Of a stretch of 64,000 nucleotides of DNA, positions 8,920 to 16,496 are shown piece by piece. A model generated the notes under the pieces. It made no database searches. It had not been told where the DNA came from and worked only from the letters and a program-made list of their open reading frames with translations. The first letter of the stretch is position 1, and the number at the start of each line of letters is the position of its first letter. Position numbers and translations under genes: made by a program. The DNA is from Jatrophihabitans sp. (GTDB lineage: Bacteria > Actinomycetota > Actinomycetes > Mycobacteriales > Jatrophihabitantaceae). The stretch spans positions 1 through 64,000 of the forward strand of contig DASWNX010000040.1 in NCBI GenBank assembly GCA_036399055.1. Direction: 5' to 3'.

Positions 8920-9693
8920 ATGGCAGATTCCACGGGCGATTCCACGGGCGATTCCAGGGCAGAGCCGACGCAGATGAGCAGCCCGGTGCGGCTGGACGAC
9001 CTGATCGCCGCCATCAAGAAGGCGCGATCGGAGCCACTGGACCAGCTCGCCGACGCCGTGCTCGCCGCGCAGCACATCGACGAGGTGGCCGACCACCTGA
9101 TCGGCCATTTCGTCGACCAGGCACGGCGTTCGGGCGCGTCCTGGACTGACATCGGCCGGAGCATGGGAGTCACCAAGCAGGCGGCGCAGAAGCGGTTCGT
9201 GCCCAAGGCCACGGCCCCGGACCTCGACGCCAGCCAGGGGTTCAGCCGGTTCACCCAGCGGGCCCGCAACGTCGTGATGGCCGCGCAGAACGAGGCGCGA
9301 GCCGCCGGCAACGACACGATCCTGACCGAGCACCTGGTCCTGGGGCTGCTTAGCGAGCCCGAGGCGATCGCGGGATCGGTCCTTCGCGCCCAGGGCGTCA
9401 CCCTGGAGGCGGTGCGAGCCGCGGGCACGGCGACGCTGCCGCCGCCGGCCGCCACGGTGCCCGACCTCATCCCGTACGGCACGGACGCGCGCAAGGCACT
9501 GGAGCTGACCTTTCGCGAGGCGCTGCGACTGGGGCACAACTACGTCGGAACCGAGCACGTCCTGCTCGCCCTGCTGGAGCACGAAGCCGGCTCGGGCCCG
9601 TTGACGGAGCTCGGCATCGAGAAAGGTCCGGTCGAGGCGGCCGTGCTCGCGGCCATAGGCGTCTTCCACATCACTTCCGACGCCGGCGAGTAA
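8920..9693 (+). CDS. Clp N-terminal-domain protein with helix-turn-helix-like segment
   Basis: A 257-residue protein with no ATPase domain. After a Ser/Asp-rich tail, residues about 25-105 are helical and contain WTDIGRSMGVTKQAAQKRF, which reads as a helix-turn-helix. Residues about 110-255 carry two Clp_N repeats (FTQRARNVVMAAQNEA..LTEHLVLGLL and ARKALELTFREALRLG..GTEHVLLALL), the module that ClpA/ClpC use to bind substrates and adaptors. The combination suggests a DNA-binding protein that senses or recruits Clp machinery, perhaps repressing its own promoter through the palindromes upstream. The ATG at 8920 is favoured by the leaderless promoter; an internal ATG at 8954-8964 is possible. The regulatory role is inference. 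Confidence 0.8.
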   Translation: MADSTGDSTGDSRAEPTQMSSPVRLDDLIAAIKKARSEPLDQLADAVLAAQHIDEVADHLIGHFVDQARRSGASWTDIGRSMGVTKQAAQKRFVPKATAPDLDASQGFSRFTQRARNVVMAAQNEARAAGNDTILTEHLVLGLLSEPEAIAGSVLRAQGVTLEAVRAAGTATLPPPAATVPDLIPYGTDARKALELTFREALRLGHNYVGTEHVLLALLEHEAGSGPLTELGIEKGPVEAAVLAAIGVFHITSDAGE

Positions 9694-9717
9694 CGGGAGC
9701 CGGTGGTCATACCCGGT

Positions 9718-9729
9718 TATACTCGGCTC
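9718..9729 (+). promoter_or_regulatory. -10 element placing transcription start on the antitoxin ATG
   Basis: TATACT (9718-9723) is a good actinobacterial -10. Seven bases downstream lies the A of ATG 9730, so the toxin-antitoxin message may be leaderless. Direct copies of an ATAC-C/T-CGG motif (9709-9716 and 9719-9726) overlap it and could be binding sites for the ribbon-helix-helix protein. No clear -35 is visible. Confidence 0.45.
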
Positions 9730-9975
9730 ATGAAGACCGCGATCTCCATACCCGATGACACCTTCGAGAGAGCGTCCAGACGAGCACACGACCTAGGTAT
9801 GAGTCGTTCGGAGTTTTTCACCCGCGCGGCGGCCCGCTACTTGGATGAACTTGACGCCGAATCGCTGACCCATCAGATCGACGAGGCCGTCGCCGCACTG
9901 GCCGGACGCGACGACTCCGGCGAACAGGCTGTCGCCGCCGGCCGGCGGGTTTTGGCTGCGACCCCTGAGTGGTGA
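9730..9975 (+). CDS. Ribbon-helix-helix antitoxin of a MazEF-type module
   Basis: An 81-residue protein that begins with the ribbon-helix-helix pattern MKTAISIPDDTFERA followed by a helix with MSRSEFFTRAAARYL. Such proteins dimerise through the N-terminal strand, bind the module's own promoter and use the C-terminal tail to wrap the toxin. The ATG at 9730 is chosen over an upstream GTG at 9703 because the RHH strand starts there and a -10 lies at the right distance. It overlaps the following mazF-like start (GTG 9969) by 7 bases, typical of co-translated antitoxin-toxin pairs. Confidence 0.88.
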   Translation: MKTAISIPDDTFERASRRAHDLGMSRSEFFTRAAARYLDELDAESLTHQIDEAVAALAGRDDSGEQAVAAGRRVLAATPEW

Positions 9976-10312
9976 TCAAGCGCGGGAACGTCTACTGGGC
10001 AGACCTGGGAGCGCCGGTCGGATCCCGTCCTGCCAAGCGCCGGCCCGTGCTGGTGATCTCGGCGGACACCTATAACGCGAGCCGGCTGGCGACGGTGCTG
10101 GCTGTGGTGATCACGTCCAACACTGACTTGGCGACGATGCCCGGCAACGTATTCCTGCCCGCAAAGGCGACCGGGCTGCCGCGCGACTCCGTCGTGTTGT
10201 CACTGCTGTGGTGACCCTGAACAAGACGGACCTCATCGAATCAGCCGGGACTGTGCCCTTGGCCCTGCTGCGCGAGATCGATCGGGGTCTGCGGCGCGTC
10301 CTAGACCTCTAG
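9969..10312 (+). pseudogene. MazF-family endoribonuclease toxin with a one-base frameshift
   Basis: The first 75 or so codons read as MazF (KRGNVYWADLGAPVGSRPAK, then RPVLVISADTYN and VVITSNT), then the frame meets TGA at 10212-10214 after 81 residues. In the +1 frame the missing C-terminus follows immediately (VVTLNKTDLIESAG, then LREIDRGLRRVLDL) and ends at TAG 10310-10312. A single base lost near 10196-10200 accounts for this; restoring it would give 114 residues, the usual MazF length. The antitoxin upstream is intact. The toxin is therefore inactivated, or the base is a sequencing error; programmed frameshifting is a remote alternative. Confidence 0.85.
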
Positions 10313-10329
10313 ATTCATCACCCGAGGTC

Positions 10330-10456
10330 TACGAGGTCGGCTCCCACCACGCGCCAGGACTGGGCGACGATACCGGGGTTCGCGTCACGGCAGGACGGCA
10401 GCGCCTGGATGGCGGCCGAGACTGCCCACATCCTGCACGCAGTCACATCGGCTCGT
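10330..10456 (-). pseudogene. 3' remnant of an APH-family kinase gene
   Basis: Read on the minus strand, this stretch encodes WAVSAAIQALPSCRDANPG followed by IVAQSWRVV. It matches the C-terminal WAVSAAVQALPYYRDTNPD and IVARSWRVV of the intact APH-family kinase at 13802-14698. The DNA match runs for over 100 bases (against 13820-13940) with scattered differences and breaks down on both sides. The rest of the gene is absent, so this is a diverged 3' fragment. Confidence 0.8.
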
Positions 10457-10502
10457 GGGCAGCCGCTTGCTGCAGTCACGCCTACTCCGTGAGGATGGCT
10501 CC

Positions 10503-10865
10503 ATGAAGATCTCTCGAACGATCGTCGTCCTGGACGCGGCCGACCTAGACGCTGTCAGCTCCTTTTGGGCTGGGCTGCTGGGCGGGACCGTCGACAAGGA
10601 CGACGAGTGGCACCGCGTGTCGGTGGACGGCGACTACCGGCTCGCCGTCCAGTTCGCGCCGAACCATGTCGCGCCCGAGTGGCCCGACGGAACGCCGCAG
10701 CAGATCCATCTCGACCTGTGGGTGGAGGATCTTGTCCCCGCGCACGAGGAAGCCCTCTCGCTGGGTGCCCGGCTGCTGAAGCCGGCTGAGAACCTCGACG
10801 CTGCCGAGGGATTCCAGGTCTATGCAGATCCCGCCGGCCACCCGTTCTGCCTCTGCTGGGGCTGA
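10503..10865 (+). CDS. VOC (glyoxalase/bleomycin-resistance fold) family protein
   Basis: A 120-residue single VOC-fold protein. It shows the paired beta-alpha-beta pattern starting RTIVVLDAADLDAVSSFWAG and ending with the typical metal-side block VYADPAGHPFCLCWG. Actinobacterial relatives of this size are mostly uncharacterised; some detoxify or bind small molecules. The start ATG 10503 has a GAGGA ribosome binding site (10491-10495) at good spacing. A diverged copy of its last 15 codons lies at 13724-13771 next to the APH-family gene, while a fragment of that gene lies just upstream of this one. Confidence 0.85.
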   Translation: MKISRTIVVLDAADLDAVSSFWAGLLGGTVDKDDEWHRVSVDGDYRLAVQFAPNHVAPEWPDGTPQQIHLDLWVEDLVPAHEEALSLGARLLKPAENLDAAEGFQVYADPAGHPFCLCWG

Positions 10866-11254
10866 CTCCGCCAGGTTGATGCGGGGAGCTCAGTCCGGGC
10901 TGATGCGGCGATCAGCGGGTTGCGGCTGCGACATCGCATGACGGGATCACCTCCGTCTTAGGCGGCTGGCCAGTGCCAACTGGTCATGATGGACCCCTTT
11001 GACTCGATGACAGGCACGCCATGACCGCCTCAGCGGTGGAGTGCTTCGCGCTCAGCGGTGGAGTGCTTCGCGCTCCTTGACACTCCTAAGTCTTGGCTGT
11101 CGACAGACAGTCATGATCACAATTACGGCGTTGTATTTCCGAGAATTGGGACATTTGAGGGTTCGGCTACCTCTACGTTTCGGTAGACGCCAGGCGCGGC
11201 TTGGCGAGGCTGCGGTCACGCTGCCGTTTCCCATCGAGAGGGGCCGATAACGCA
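10866..11254. other. Intergenic stretch with tandem duplication, no convincing gene
   Basis: This 389-base gap shows no gene I can support. It holds a perfect 22-bp tandem duplication (11031-11074), a CTGTCGACAG palindrome near 11098-11107, and a lower-GC stretch around 11110-11165 that probably includes the promoter of the HTH gene downstream. GAGAGGGG at 11236-11243 could be that gene's ribosome binding site. Confidence 0.5.
11031..11074 (+). repeat. Perfect 22-bp tandem duplication
   Basis: The 22-base unit beginning CAGCGGTGGAGTG occurs at 11031-11052 and again, without any change, at 11053-11074. The identity suggests a recent slip or duplication. Confidence 0.9.
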
Positions 11255-11824
11255 GTGGTTGACTCAGCCTCGGGACATGTGCCCATCGCCGAGCTTGTGC
11301 GGCAGAAGCTTGCCACCGGTTTGACTCTGCGCCAGCTCCAGGAGCGCTCCGGCGGTTCGGTGCCGTATCAGACGTTCGGCAAGATCAGCAAGGGCGAGGT
11401 CAAGGGCTGGCCGAAGTCGCGCGAGGTCATCGAGGGCACCGCGCACGCCCTGGGTGTCGACGCCCGGGAGGTGGTGTTGAGCTACGCCACCCAGTTTCAG
11501 ATCGACGTCTCGGAGGACCGGTCGTTGCTGGCCTCGATGCTGCCGGCCTCCACCGGGACGCTGACGATCGAGCAGGCGCAAGCGGTGGCCGAGCTGATCC
11601 GGGCGTTCACCACGTCTGCCGTCGGGGCCTCACCGGCGCCGACGTCGGTGATCGACATCTCCACGTTCAGCACCGCCGAGCGGCGCCAAGTCACCGGCCT
11701 GGTCTCCGAGCTGGGAGACCGGACCCAGGCGGCGCAGGCCGAGGGGCTCACCGGCGTCGCGGCGGTCCTGGCGTTACTGCAAAGCACGCTGGCATCGGCA
11801 GTTCAAGGATTAGAAGGCAGCTAG
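11255..11824 (+). CDS. Helix-turn-helix (XRE-like) DNA-binding protein
   Basis: A 189-residue protein with an N-terminal XRE-type domain: IAELVRQKLATGLTLRQLQ and the recognition region GSVPYQTFGKISKGEVKG, followed by helices ending ALGVDAREVVLSYA (about residues 10-75). The remaining 110 residues are helical and Ala-rich with no recognised domain. GTG 11255 is preceded by GAGAGGGG at about 11 bases. It converges with the degenerate-GGDEF membrane gene, their stops being 13 bases apart. Cytosolic regulator; its target is unknown. Confidence 0.78.
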   Translation: MVDSASGHVPIAELVRQKLATGLTLRQLQERSGGSVPYQTFGKISKGEVKGWPKSREVIEGTAHALGVDAREVVLSYATQFQIDVSEDRSLLASMLPASTGTLTIEQAQAVAELIRAFTTSAVGASPAPTSVIDISTFSTAERRQVTGLVSELGDRTQAAQAEGLTGVAAVLALLQSTLASAVQGLEGS

Positions 11825-11837
11825 CCCTGCCCTGGGG

Positions 11838-12830
11838 CTACCAGTTTCGGGTGATGCCGGCCGCGTCGCGCCGGCCCATCAGGTCAGACATCGCCTCGAT
11901 CAGCAGGCCTTCTAGCTCGGCGTCGGCTGTGGTCGCGCAGCCCAATGCCGCGCGCACCCCGGCGGCGGCCAGGTCCTTGCGGAATCCGGTGGCCAAGAAC
12001 GGCCCGCCCTCAGGCAGGCCGACCGGGATCAGCACCAGAATCTGCCGGGAGCCGTAACGGCCCAGCAGGTCTGTGGGTTGCAGGCCCGACTCGATGGTCT
12101 GCAGAATGCGCACCTCCTGACCCGCCTCATCCGGATCGATCATGAACAGGGCGACGGAACCGTACACGTCATGCAGCCTCTGCTGCGCCTGCACCATCCA
12201 CGCCTCTTCGGACCACAACCCGGTGACCGGGTCAAAAGCGTCCTCGACCTCGACGACGTGACGAAGCGAAGCGAGGTGCAAGCCGTACAGCAGTACCAAA
12301 GCGCCGACCGCGATGGTGGGATGCAGGTAGAGCATGCCCACACCTAGTGCAGCGCCGATCCCCTGCGTTCCGATCTCGATGAGGTGCGCCTTTGGATCGC
12401 TCATCATCGATCCGAGGATGTGGCCCTGACCGGACGCGTAGACCACGAATGCGATGAACCCAATGCTCAAAGCGCAAAAAGTCAACACACCAAGTGGAAC
12501 GCCAATCGCCATTGGTAAGCGGTGCACCACTTCGCTGGCCGTGACACACCAGGTCGCCGTTGCCACCGTGCTCACCGCATACTTCGCTGGCCGTCCATGC
12601 TTGTACGCCTTCCGAGAAGGCCACTCCCCGAGGTTGGCAACCACTACAAAGGCAGCGACCAAGGCTGGCGGCAGCGTGACGGTGGCTGCAAACGTCCAAA
12701 CGCCCAGCATGTCCGGTACTCGGTCCAGTGAGACGACTCGCCGGAGCTTCTCTATCCGCATAAGAGACGCTGAATAGGTCAGACTTAGAAACGCCAAGAG
12801 CGCGAAGCTCTCGATCTCATAAACGGTCAT
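11838..12830 (-). CDS. Membrane protein with degenerate GGDEF-like domain
   Basis: A 330-residue protein with an N-terminal half of about six membrane segments (residues 5-190), then a soluble domain opening with DPVTGLWSEEAW, close to the DPLTGLPNRRAF start of diguanylate cyclase domains. Where the catalytic GGDEF should be the sequence reads RYGSRQILVLIP, so the metal and catalytic residues are missing. Cyclic-di-GMP synthesis is not expected; a nucleotide-sensing or scaffold role is possible. The start is ATG 12830. The 61-codon ORF just upstream runs in the same direction, and the HTH gene converges at the 3' end. Confidence 0.72.
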   Translation of the reverse strand: MTVYEIESFALLAFLSLTYSASLMRIEKLRRVVSLDRVPDMLGVWTFAATVTLPPALVAAFVVVANLGEWPSRKAYKHGRPAKYAVSTVATATWCVTASEVVHRLPMAIGVPLGVLTFCALSIGFIAFVVYASGQGHILGSMMSDPKAHLIEIGTQGIGAALGVGMLYLHPTIAVGALVLLYGLHLASLRHVVEVEDAFDPVTGLWSEEAWMVQAQQRLHDVYGSVALFMIDPDEAGQEVRILQTIESGLQPTDLLGRYGSRQILVLIPVGLPEGGPFLATGFRKDLAAAGVRAALGCATTADAELEGLLIEAMSDLMGRRDAAGITRNW

Positions 12831-12889
12831 CTGCGCCTGTCAAATCAGAGGGGGTGCTTCACTATGTCCAACTGGAACTGGCCGGTCGC

Positions 12890-13075
12890 CTAAGCGCACC
12901 GCAAAACGGTGGGTTGCCCGGCGGCAATCCGAGGGAACGCGGACGCGCACGCCAACTGCCGGGGAGGTGTTTTTGATGCTTCGCAGCTGGGAATGGTAAA
13001 CACGGGCATGGGATCCTCAGGGCCAAGGCGCGGCTGGACAAGCCGCGTCTTGCCACTGATAAAGCCACTTCTCAT
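12890..13075 (-). CDS. Putative 61-residue Cys-containing peptide, unknown function
   Basis: A short ORF starting MRSGFISGKTRLVQPRLG, with three Cys in its second half. It is supported by a strong ribosome binding site (GAGAGGA at 13087-13081, 5 bases from the ATG) and a possible -35 TTGACG on the minus strand (13117-13112). It lies 59 bases upstream of the membrane degenerate-GGDEF gene in the same orientation, so the two could form an operon. No signal peptide or known family is recognised. It could also be a regulatory leader ORF or a chance ORF. Confidence 0.4.
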   Translation of the reverse strand: MRSGFISGKTRLVQPRLGPEDPMPVFTIPSCEASKTPPRQLACASAFPRIAAGQPTVLRCA

Positions 13076-13723
13076 CGCAATCCTCTCGTATCGACCGTCA
13101 CCGACCGTACCCGTCAAGTTCGGATCTGTCACCATCAGTTGACACTGAAGCGTGGCAGCACACCCATACCTTCTATCTGGCGCTTACAAGCGCTTCGCTC
13201 GGATGGTGCACCAGCAGGTTTCGCCTTACGGCATAGGGCGAACGCGTCGGTTGTCCGACTGCGCCTACCTGTGACCGTTAACTAACCGACCGGTCTTCAG
13301 GGTCAAGACACGGTCGGGGTTGGTAGCAGCGCGAGCGCCCGTCGGAGTATGCCAAGGGTTGCGTTCTTTGAACGCGGCATTGCTATTTGAGTGAAACTCA
13401 TCACCCACAGGAATACAGTCGGTAAACAAGGACCGTCTATCAACAGGCGTGCATTGTAGGTAATCTGTCTATGCGTGGCCCGCTTACTGGCCGGTGCCTC
13501 TTGTGCGGTAGCTGACCGTATATAGACATAATGTCTAGGTCTTCTGCCTCATCCAGATAGGGCGCCTTCGCGCCTGGGCCTTTGACGGACTTCTTAGGGA
13601 CCTCCTGTAATGAGAGGCGACCCTGCGCAGAACCCGTGACCGTCTATATCGTCGCAGCCACTAGACGATTCAAACTAGCGACGGGGCGCTAATGCTCCTC
13701 AACGGACGGCAAGGTGCAGGGCT
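13076..13723. other. Lower-GC intergenic region with iterated motif and palindrome
   Basis: About 650 bases without a convincing gene and visibly lower in GC than the backbone. GACCGTCTAT occurs exactly at 13431-13440 and 13638-13647, with variants at 13463-13472 and 13513-13522. A palindrome TAGACATAATGTCTA lies at 13523-13537. A short GC hairpin with a UUCG loop occurs near 13560-13576. These are compatible with operator sites or a small RNA; I cannot choose between them. Confidence 0.45.
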
Positions 13724-13771
13724 TACCAGGTCTATGCAGATCTCGCCGGCCACCCCTTCTGCCTTTACTAG
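13724..13771 (+). pseudogene. 3' remnant of a VOC-family gene
   Basis: The plus strand reads YQVYADLAGHPFCLY and a TAG stop. It corresponds to the last codons of the VOC gene at 10503-10865 (FQVYADPAGHPFCLCWG). At DNA level about 45 bases match with roughly six differences, some of them silent. Nothing of the VOC gene lies upstream. It sits 30 bases before the convergent 3' end of the APH-family kinase gene. Confidence 0.8.
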
Positions 13772-13801
13772 GTTCGGGCACACGCTCATGCCACCTCGCC
13801 G

Positions 13802-14698
13802 CTATCGAAGGTCGGCGAGCACGGCGTTCACCACGCGCCAGGACCGGGCGACGATGTCGGGATTGGTGTCGCGGTAGTACGGCAGCGCCTGGACGGCGGC
13901 CGAGACTGCCCACGCCCTGCCGCGGAGCCACATCGGCTGGTCCACGAAGCCGAGTCGCTGGCGAAAGACCGCCCGGCTCGCCTCGTCGAACAGGCTCCAC
14001 GCCGCGATCAGGTCGATCGCCGGGTCGCCCGCCTTGCAACTGCCCCAGTCGATGACCGCGGCCAGCCGGCCATGCCGCACCAGCAGGTTTCCGTCCATCA
14101 GGTCGCCGTGCACCCAGCGGGGCGGGCCGTCCCAGCCCGGCGCTTGCACACCTGCCTGCCAGGCGGCGAGCAGGGCGTCGACGTCGGTCTGGCCGCGCAG
14201 CCGCTCGGCAGGCTCCCGGGTCGCGGTGTCGGCGTCTGCCAGCGGCCCTCCTCGGTCCGAGCCAGTCGGTCGAGGCGCGCCGGTGACGTCGAGGCGTTGC
14301 AGGTCGAGCACGAAGGCGGCCAGGTCACCGGCAAGCAAGATCAGGTCGTCGCCTGGCCGAGGGTTCTCGCCCGCGAGCCAGGGCGAGACGTACCAGCGGT
14401 AGGGGTAGCCGCCTTGCGGTTGGCCGAGGAACAGCGGCGCCGGGACCTCGACGCTCACCTGAGCCGCGATCACGGGCAGCCACCGCTGCTCCTTCTCGCC
14501 CTGGGCGGCTGCCCAGCCGATCTTGGGCAGCCGCACGGACAGGTGCTCACCCAGCCGGTAGATCACGTGATCGGTTCCCCACGTGGGCACCCGGATGAGC
14601 GGCAGCCCTGCCCAGCCAGGCGCCTGCTCGGCCAGCAGGCTGCGGACGAGGCCATCATCGACCTCGATCTCGTCGGCATGCATCCGGGGAACAGTCAC
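13802..14698 (-). CDS. Aminoglycoside phosphotransferase (APH)-family kinase
   Basis: A 298-residue APH-fold kinase. The catalytic loop is WVHGDLMDGNLLV and the metal segment is AAVIDWGSCKAGDPAIDL, both intact. The N-terminal LPLIRVPTWGTDHVIYRL and LSVRLPKIGW contain the ATP-lysine region. Close relatives are often annotated as antibiotic resistance kinases or unknown APHs; the substrate is undetermined. The start is GTG 14698, with an ATG five codons downstream as alternative. A diverged fragment of a paralogue's C-terminus is present at 10330-10456. Confidence 0.86.
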   Translation of the reverse strand: MTVPRMHADEIEVDDGLVRSLLAEQAPGWAGLPLIRVPTWGTDHVIYRLGEHLSVRLPKIGWAAAQGEKEQRWLPVIAAQVSVEVPAPLFLGQPQGGYPYRWYVSPWLAGENPRPGDDLILLAGDLAAFVLDLQRLDVTGAPRPTGSDRGGPLADADTATREPAERLRGQTDVDALLAAWQAGVQAPGWDGPPRWVHGDLMDGNLLVRHGRLAAVIDWGSCKAGDPAIDLIAAWSLFDEASRAVFRQRLGFVDQPMWLRGRAWAVSAAVQALPYYRDTNPDIVARSWRVVNAVLADLR

Positions 14699-14866
14699 GG
14701 CCCCATCCCATCACCTGCGGCGCCGGTGCCGAGGTGTGCGTCAGACTTCACTGAGCTCTACCCGCGTCGCTTTGATCTGCTGGCCACGGCAGGTGAGCTG
14801 GTAGGAGGAGTCCGTGCTGGCCGTCTGGTGTGAGCGCCCGAGCTGCCCGCTCCGGCCCATCCTGTC

Positions 14867-16138
14867 GTGAGCGGCGTTCCGGCAGGCGGCGAGCTGGCCC
14901 GGCGGCTCGGCACGTTCGACGCCGTGGTGATCGGCCTGGGGTCGATGATCGGCGCCGGTGTGTTCGCCGCGTTCACCCCTGCCGCGCAGGCGGCCGGCGG
15001 CGGGCTGCTGGTCGGGCTGGCGATCGCGGCGCTCGTCGCCTTCTGCAACGCCACCTCCTCGGCGCAACTGGCGGCGCGGTACCCCACGTCCGGCGGGACC
15101 TATGTCTACGGCCGGGAGCGCCTGGGCGACTGGCCCGGCTTTCTCGCCGGCTGGGGCTTCGTGATCGGCAAGACCGCCAGCTGCGCGGCGATGGCGCTGA
15201 CGTTCGCCTCCTACGCCGCGCCGGACGGGTGGGCGCGTCCGGTCGCGGTGGCGGCGGTGCTCGCGCTGGCGGCGGTCAACTACCGGGGCGTCACCCCGAC
15301 GGCCAGGCTGGCCAGGGTCATCGTGACGGTGGTGCTCGCGGCCCTGGCCGTGGTGGTGGCGGCGAGCCTGGCGGGTGGGCAGGCGCGGGCCGACCGGCTC
15401 GGCGGCTGGGGCGAGGTCCTCGGTGAAGGCGGCCTCTATGGACTCCTGCAGTCGGCCGGGCTGCTGTTCTTCGCCTTCGCCGGCTACGCCCGCATCGCCA
15501 CGATGGGCGAGGAGGTCAGGGACCCCCGGCGCGCCATCCCGCGTGCCATCGCCTCGGCCCTGGGCATCTCCCTGGTCGTCTACGCCGTGGTCGCCGCCTC
15601 GATCCTGGCCGTGCTCGGCGCCGACGGCGTCGCCGCGACCGCCGCTCCGCTGGCGGCCGCCGTGGACGCCGGTACCTGGAGCTGGGCCGGACCCCTCGTG
15701 CGGGTGGGCGGCGCGGCTGCCTCGCTGGGGGCATTGCTCGCCCTGCTCGCCGGCATCGGGCGGACCAGCCTGGCGATGGCCCGCAACGGCGACCTGCCGC
15801 GATGGCTGGCAGCCGTCCATCCCCGCCACCGGGTTCCGCACCACGCCGAGGCAGCCCTGGGCGTGGTGGTGAGCCTCGTCGTCGCGGTGGCCGACCTGAG
15901 AGGCGCCATCGGCTTCTCCTCGTTCGGAGTCCTGCTCTACTACCTGGTCGCCAACCTCGCGGCCTGGACGCAGACCGCCGGCGACCGGCGGTATCCGAGG
16001 GCGTGGCAGGCGACCGGCGCGCTCGGCTGCCTCGTCCTGATCGCGACCCTGCCGCTGGCCTCGATCCTCGGCGGGCTGGCGGTGTGCCTGCTGGGCGTCC
16101 TGTACCGCCGCCACCGCCTCGCGTCATCGCGAAGATGA
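14867..16138 (+). CDS. APC-family amino acid permease
   Basis: A 423-residue membrane transporter with about twelve hydrophobic segments. The first segment has the APC signature VIGLGSMIGAGVFAAF (about residues 22-37) and the next region has RYPTSGGTYVYGRERLG, the conserved loop of amino acid/polyamine permeases. LLFFAFAGYARIATMGEE corresponds to the conserved helix 6 and its loop. It is expected in the cytoplasmic membrane; substrate unknown. The start is GTG 14867, and it appears monocistronic. Confidence 0.88.
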   Translation: MSGVPAGGELARRLGTFDAVVIGLGSMIGAGVFAAFTPAAQAAGGGLLVGLAIAALVAFCNATSSAQLAARYPTSGGTYVYGRERLGDWPGFLAGWGFVIGKTASCAAMALTFASYAAPDGWARPVAVAAVLALAAVNYRGVTPTARLARVIVTVVLAALAVVVAASLAGGQARADRLGGWGEVLGEGGLYGLLQSAGLLFFAFAGYARIATMGEEVRDPRRAIPRAIASALGISLVVYAVVAASILAVLGADGVAATAAPLAAAVDAGTWSWAGPLVRVGGAAASLGALLALLAGIGRTSLAMARNGDLPRWLAAVHPRHRVPHHAEAALGVVVSLVVAVADLRGAIGFSSFGVLLYYLVANLAAWTQTAGDRRYPRAWQATGALGCLVLIATLPLASILGGLAVCLLGVLYRRHRLASSRR

Positions 16139-16309
16139 CGGCTGGCGCCCCACATGCCCCACGCGCCTCAGCGCCCCGCGAGTTAGCTCGGCGTGTCGTT
16201 ACCTCAAAATCCGGTCAAGTCGGGCCTCAACATATGGTCAAATTGTCCCTGCGACCTTGCTGTACCGCGGGGGAGGACCTTAGTGTTCACAGCGCTCGCG
16301 CCCAAGAAG

Positions 16310-16480
16310 GCGTGCGCTCCGTGCGGCTCGCCGAATCCTGCCCCGCTCGGGCCCACTCTCGAAAACGCTCGGCAGGAGCGGGGGAACCAAGATGACGGTC
16401 GCTAGCGCGACCTAGGGGTGAAGCCGCATCACGCGGCCGGGCATCTCCCGCCCGAACCCGACAGCTCACCTCGTAGGCGT
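16310..16480 (+). ncRNA. Cyclic di-AMP riboswitch (ydaO/yuaA type)
   Basis: The sequence carries the conserved blocks of the actinobacterial ydaO aptamer in order: CGCCGAATCCTGCC (16329-16342), GGCAGGAGCGGGGGAACCAAG (in two steps, 16371-16391), TAGGGGTGAAGCCGC with its GCGG partner (16413-16437), CCGGGCATC...CCGAACCCGACAGCT, and ACCTCGTAGGCG (16468-16479). Helices such as GGCAGG/CCTGCC and GCCGC/GCGGC close as expected. The 3' conserved strand CTCACCTC can pair with the GTGAGGAGAGG that follows, which contains the ribosome binding site of the next gene, so control of translation is plausible. Regulation by c-di-AMP follows from the family. Confidence 0.93.
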
Positions 16481-16496
16481 GAGGAGAGGACCCCCT

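Noticed and set aside
11041..11250. Plus-strand ORF of 69 codons between the VOC and HTH genes
   Set aside because: It starts inside the tandem duplication, has no ribosome binding site and has no recognisable features.
12909..13142. Plus-strand ORF of 77 codons antisense to the small peptide ORF
   Set aside because: It lacks a ribosome binding site; the minus-strand ORF has a strong one.
10330..13940. Integron cassette array as an explanation for the 3'-end remnants
   Set aside because: No attC-like imperfect palindromes with conserved GTTRRRY cores were seen at the remnants, genes point both ways, and no IntI is present.
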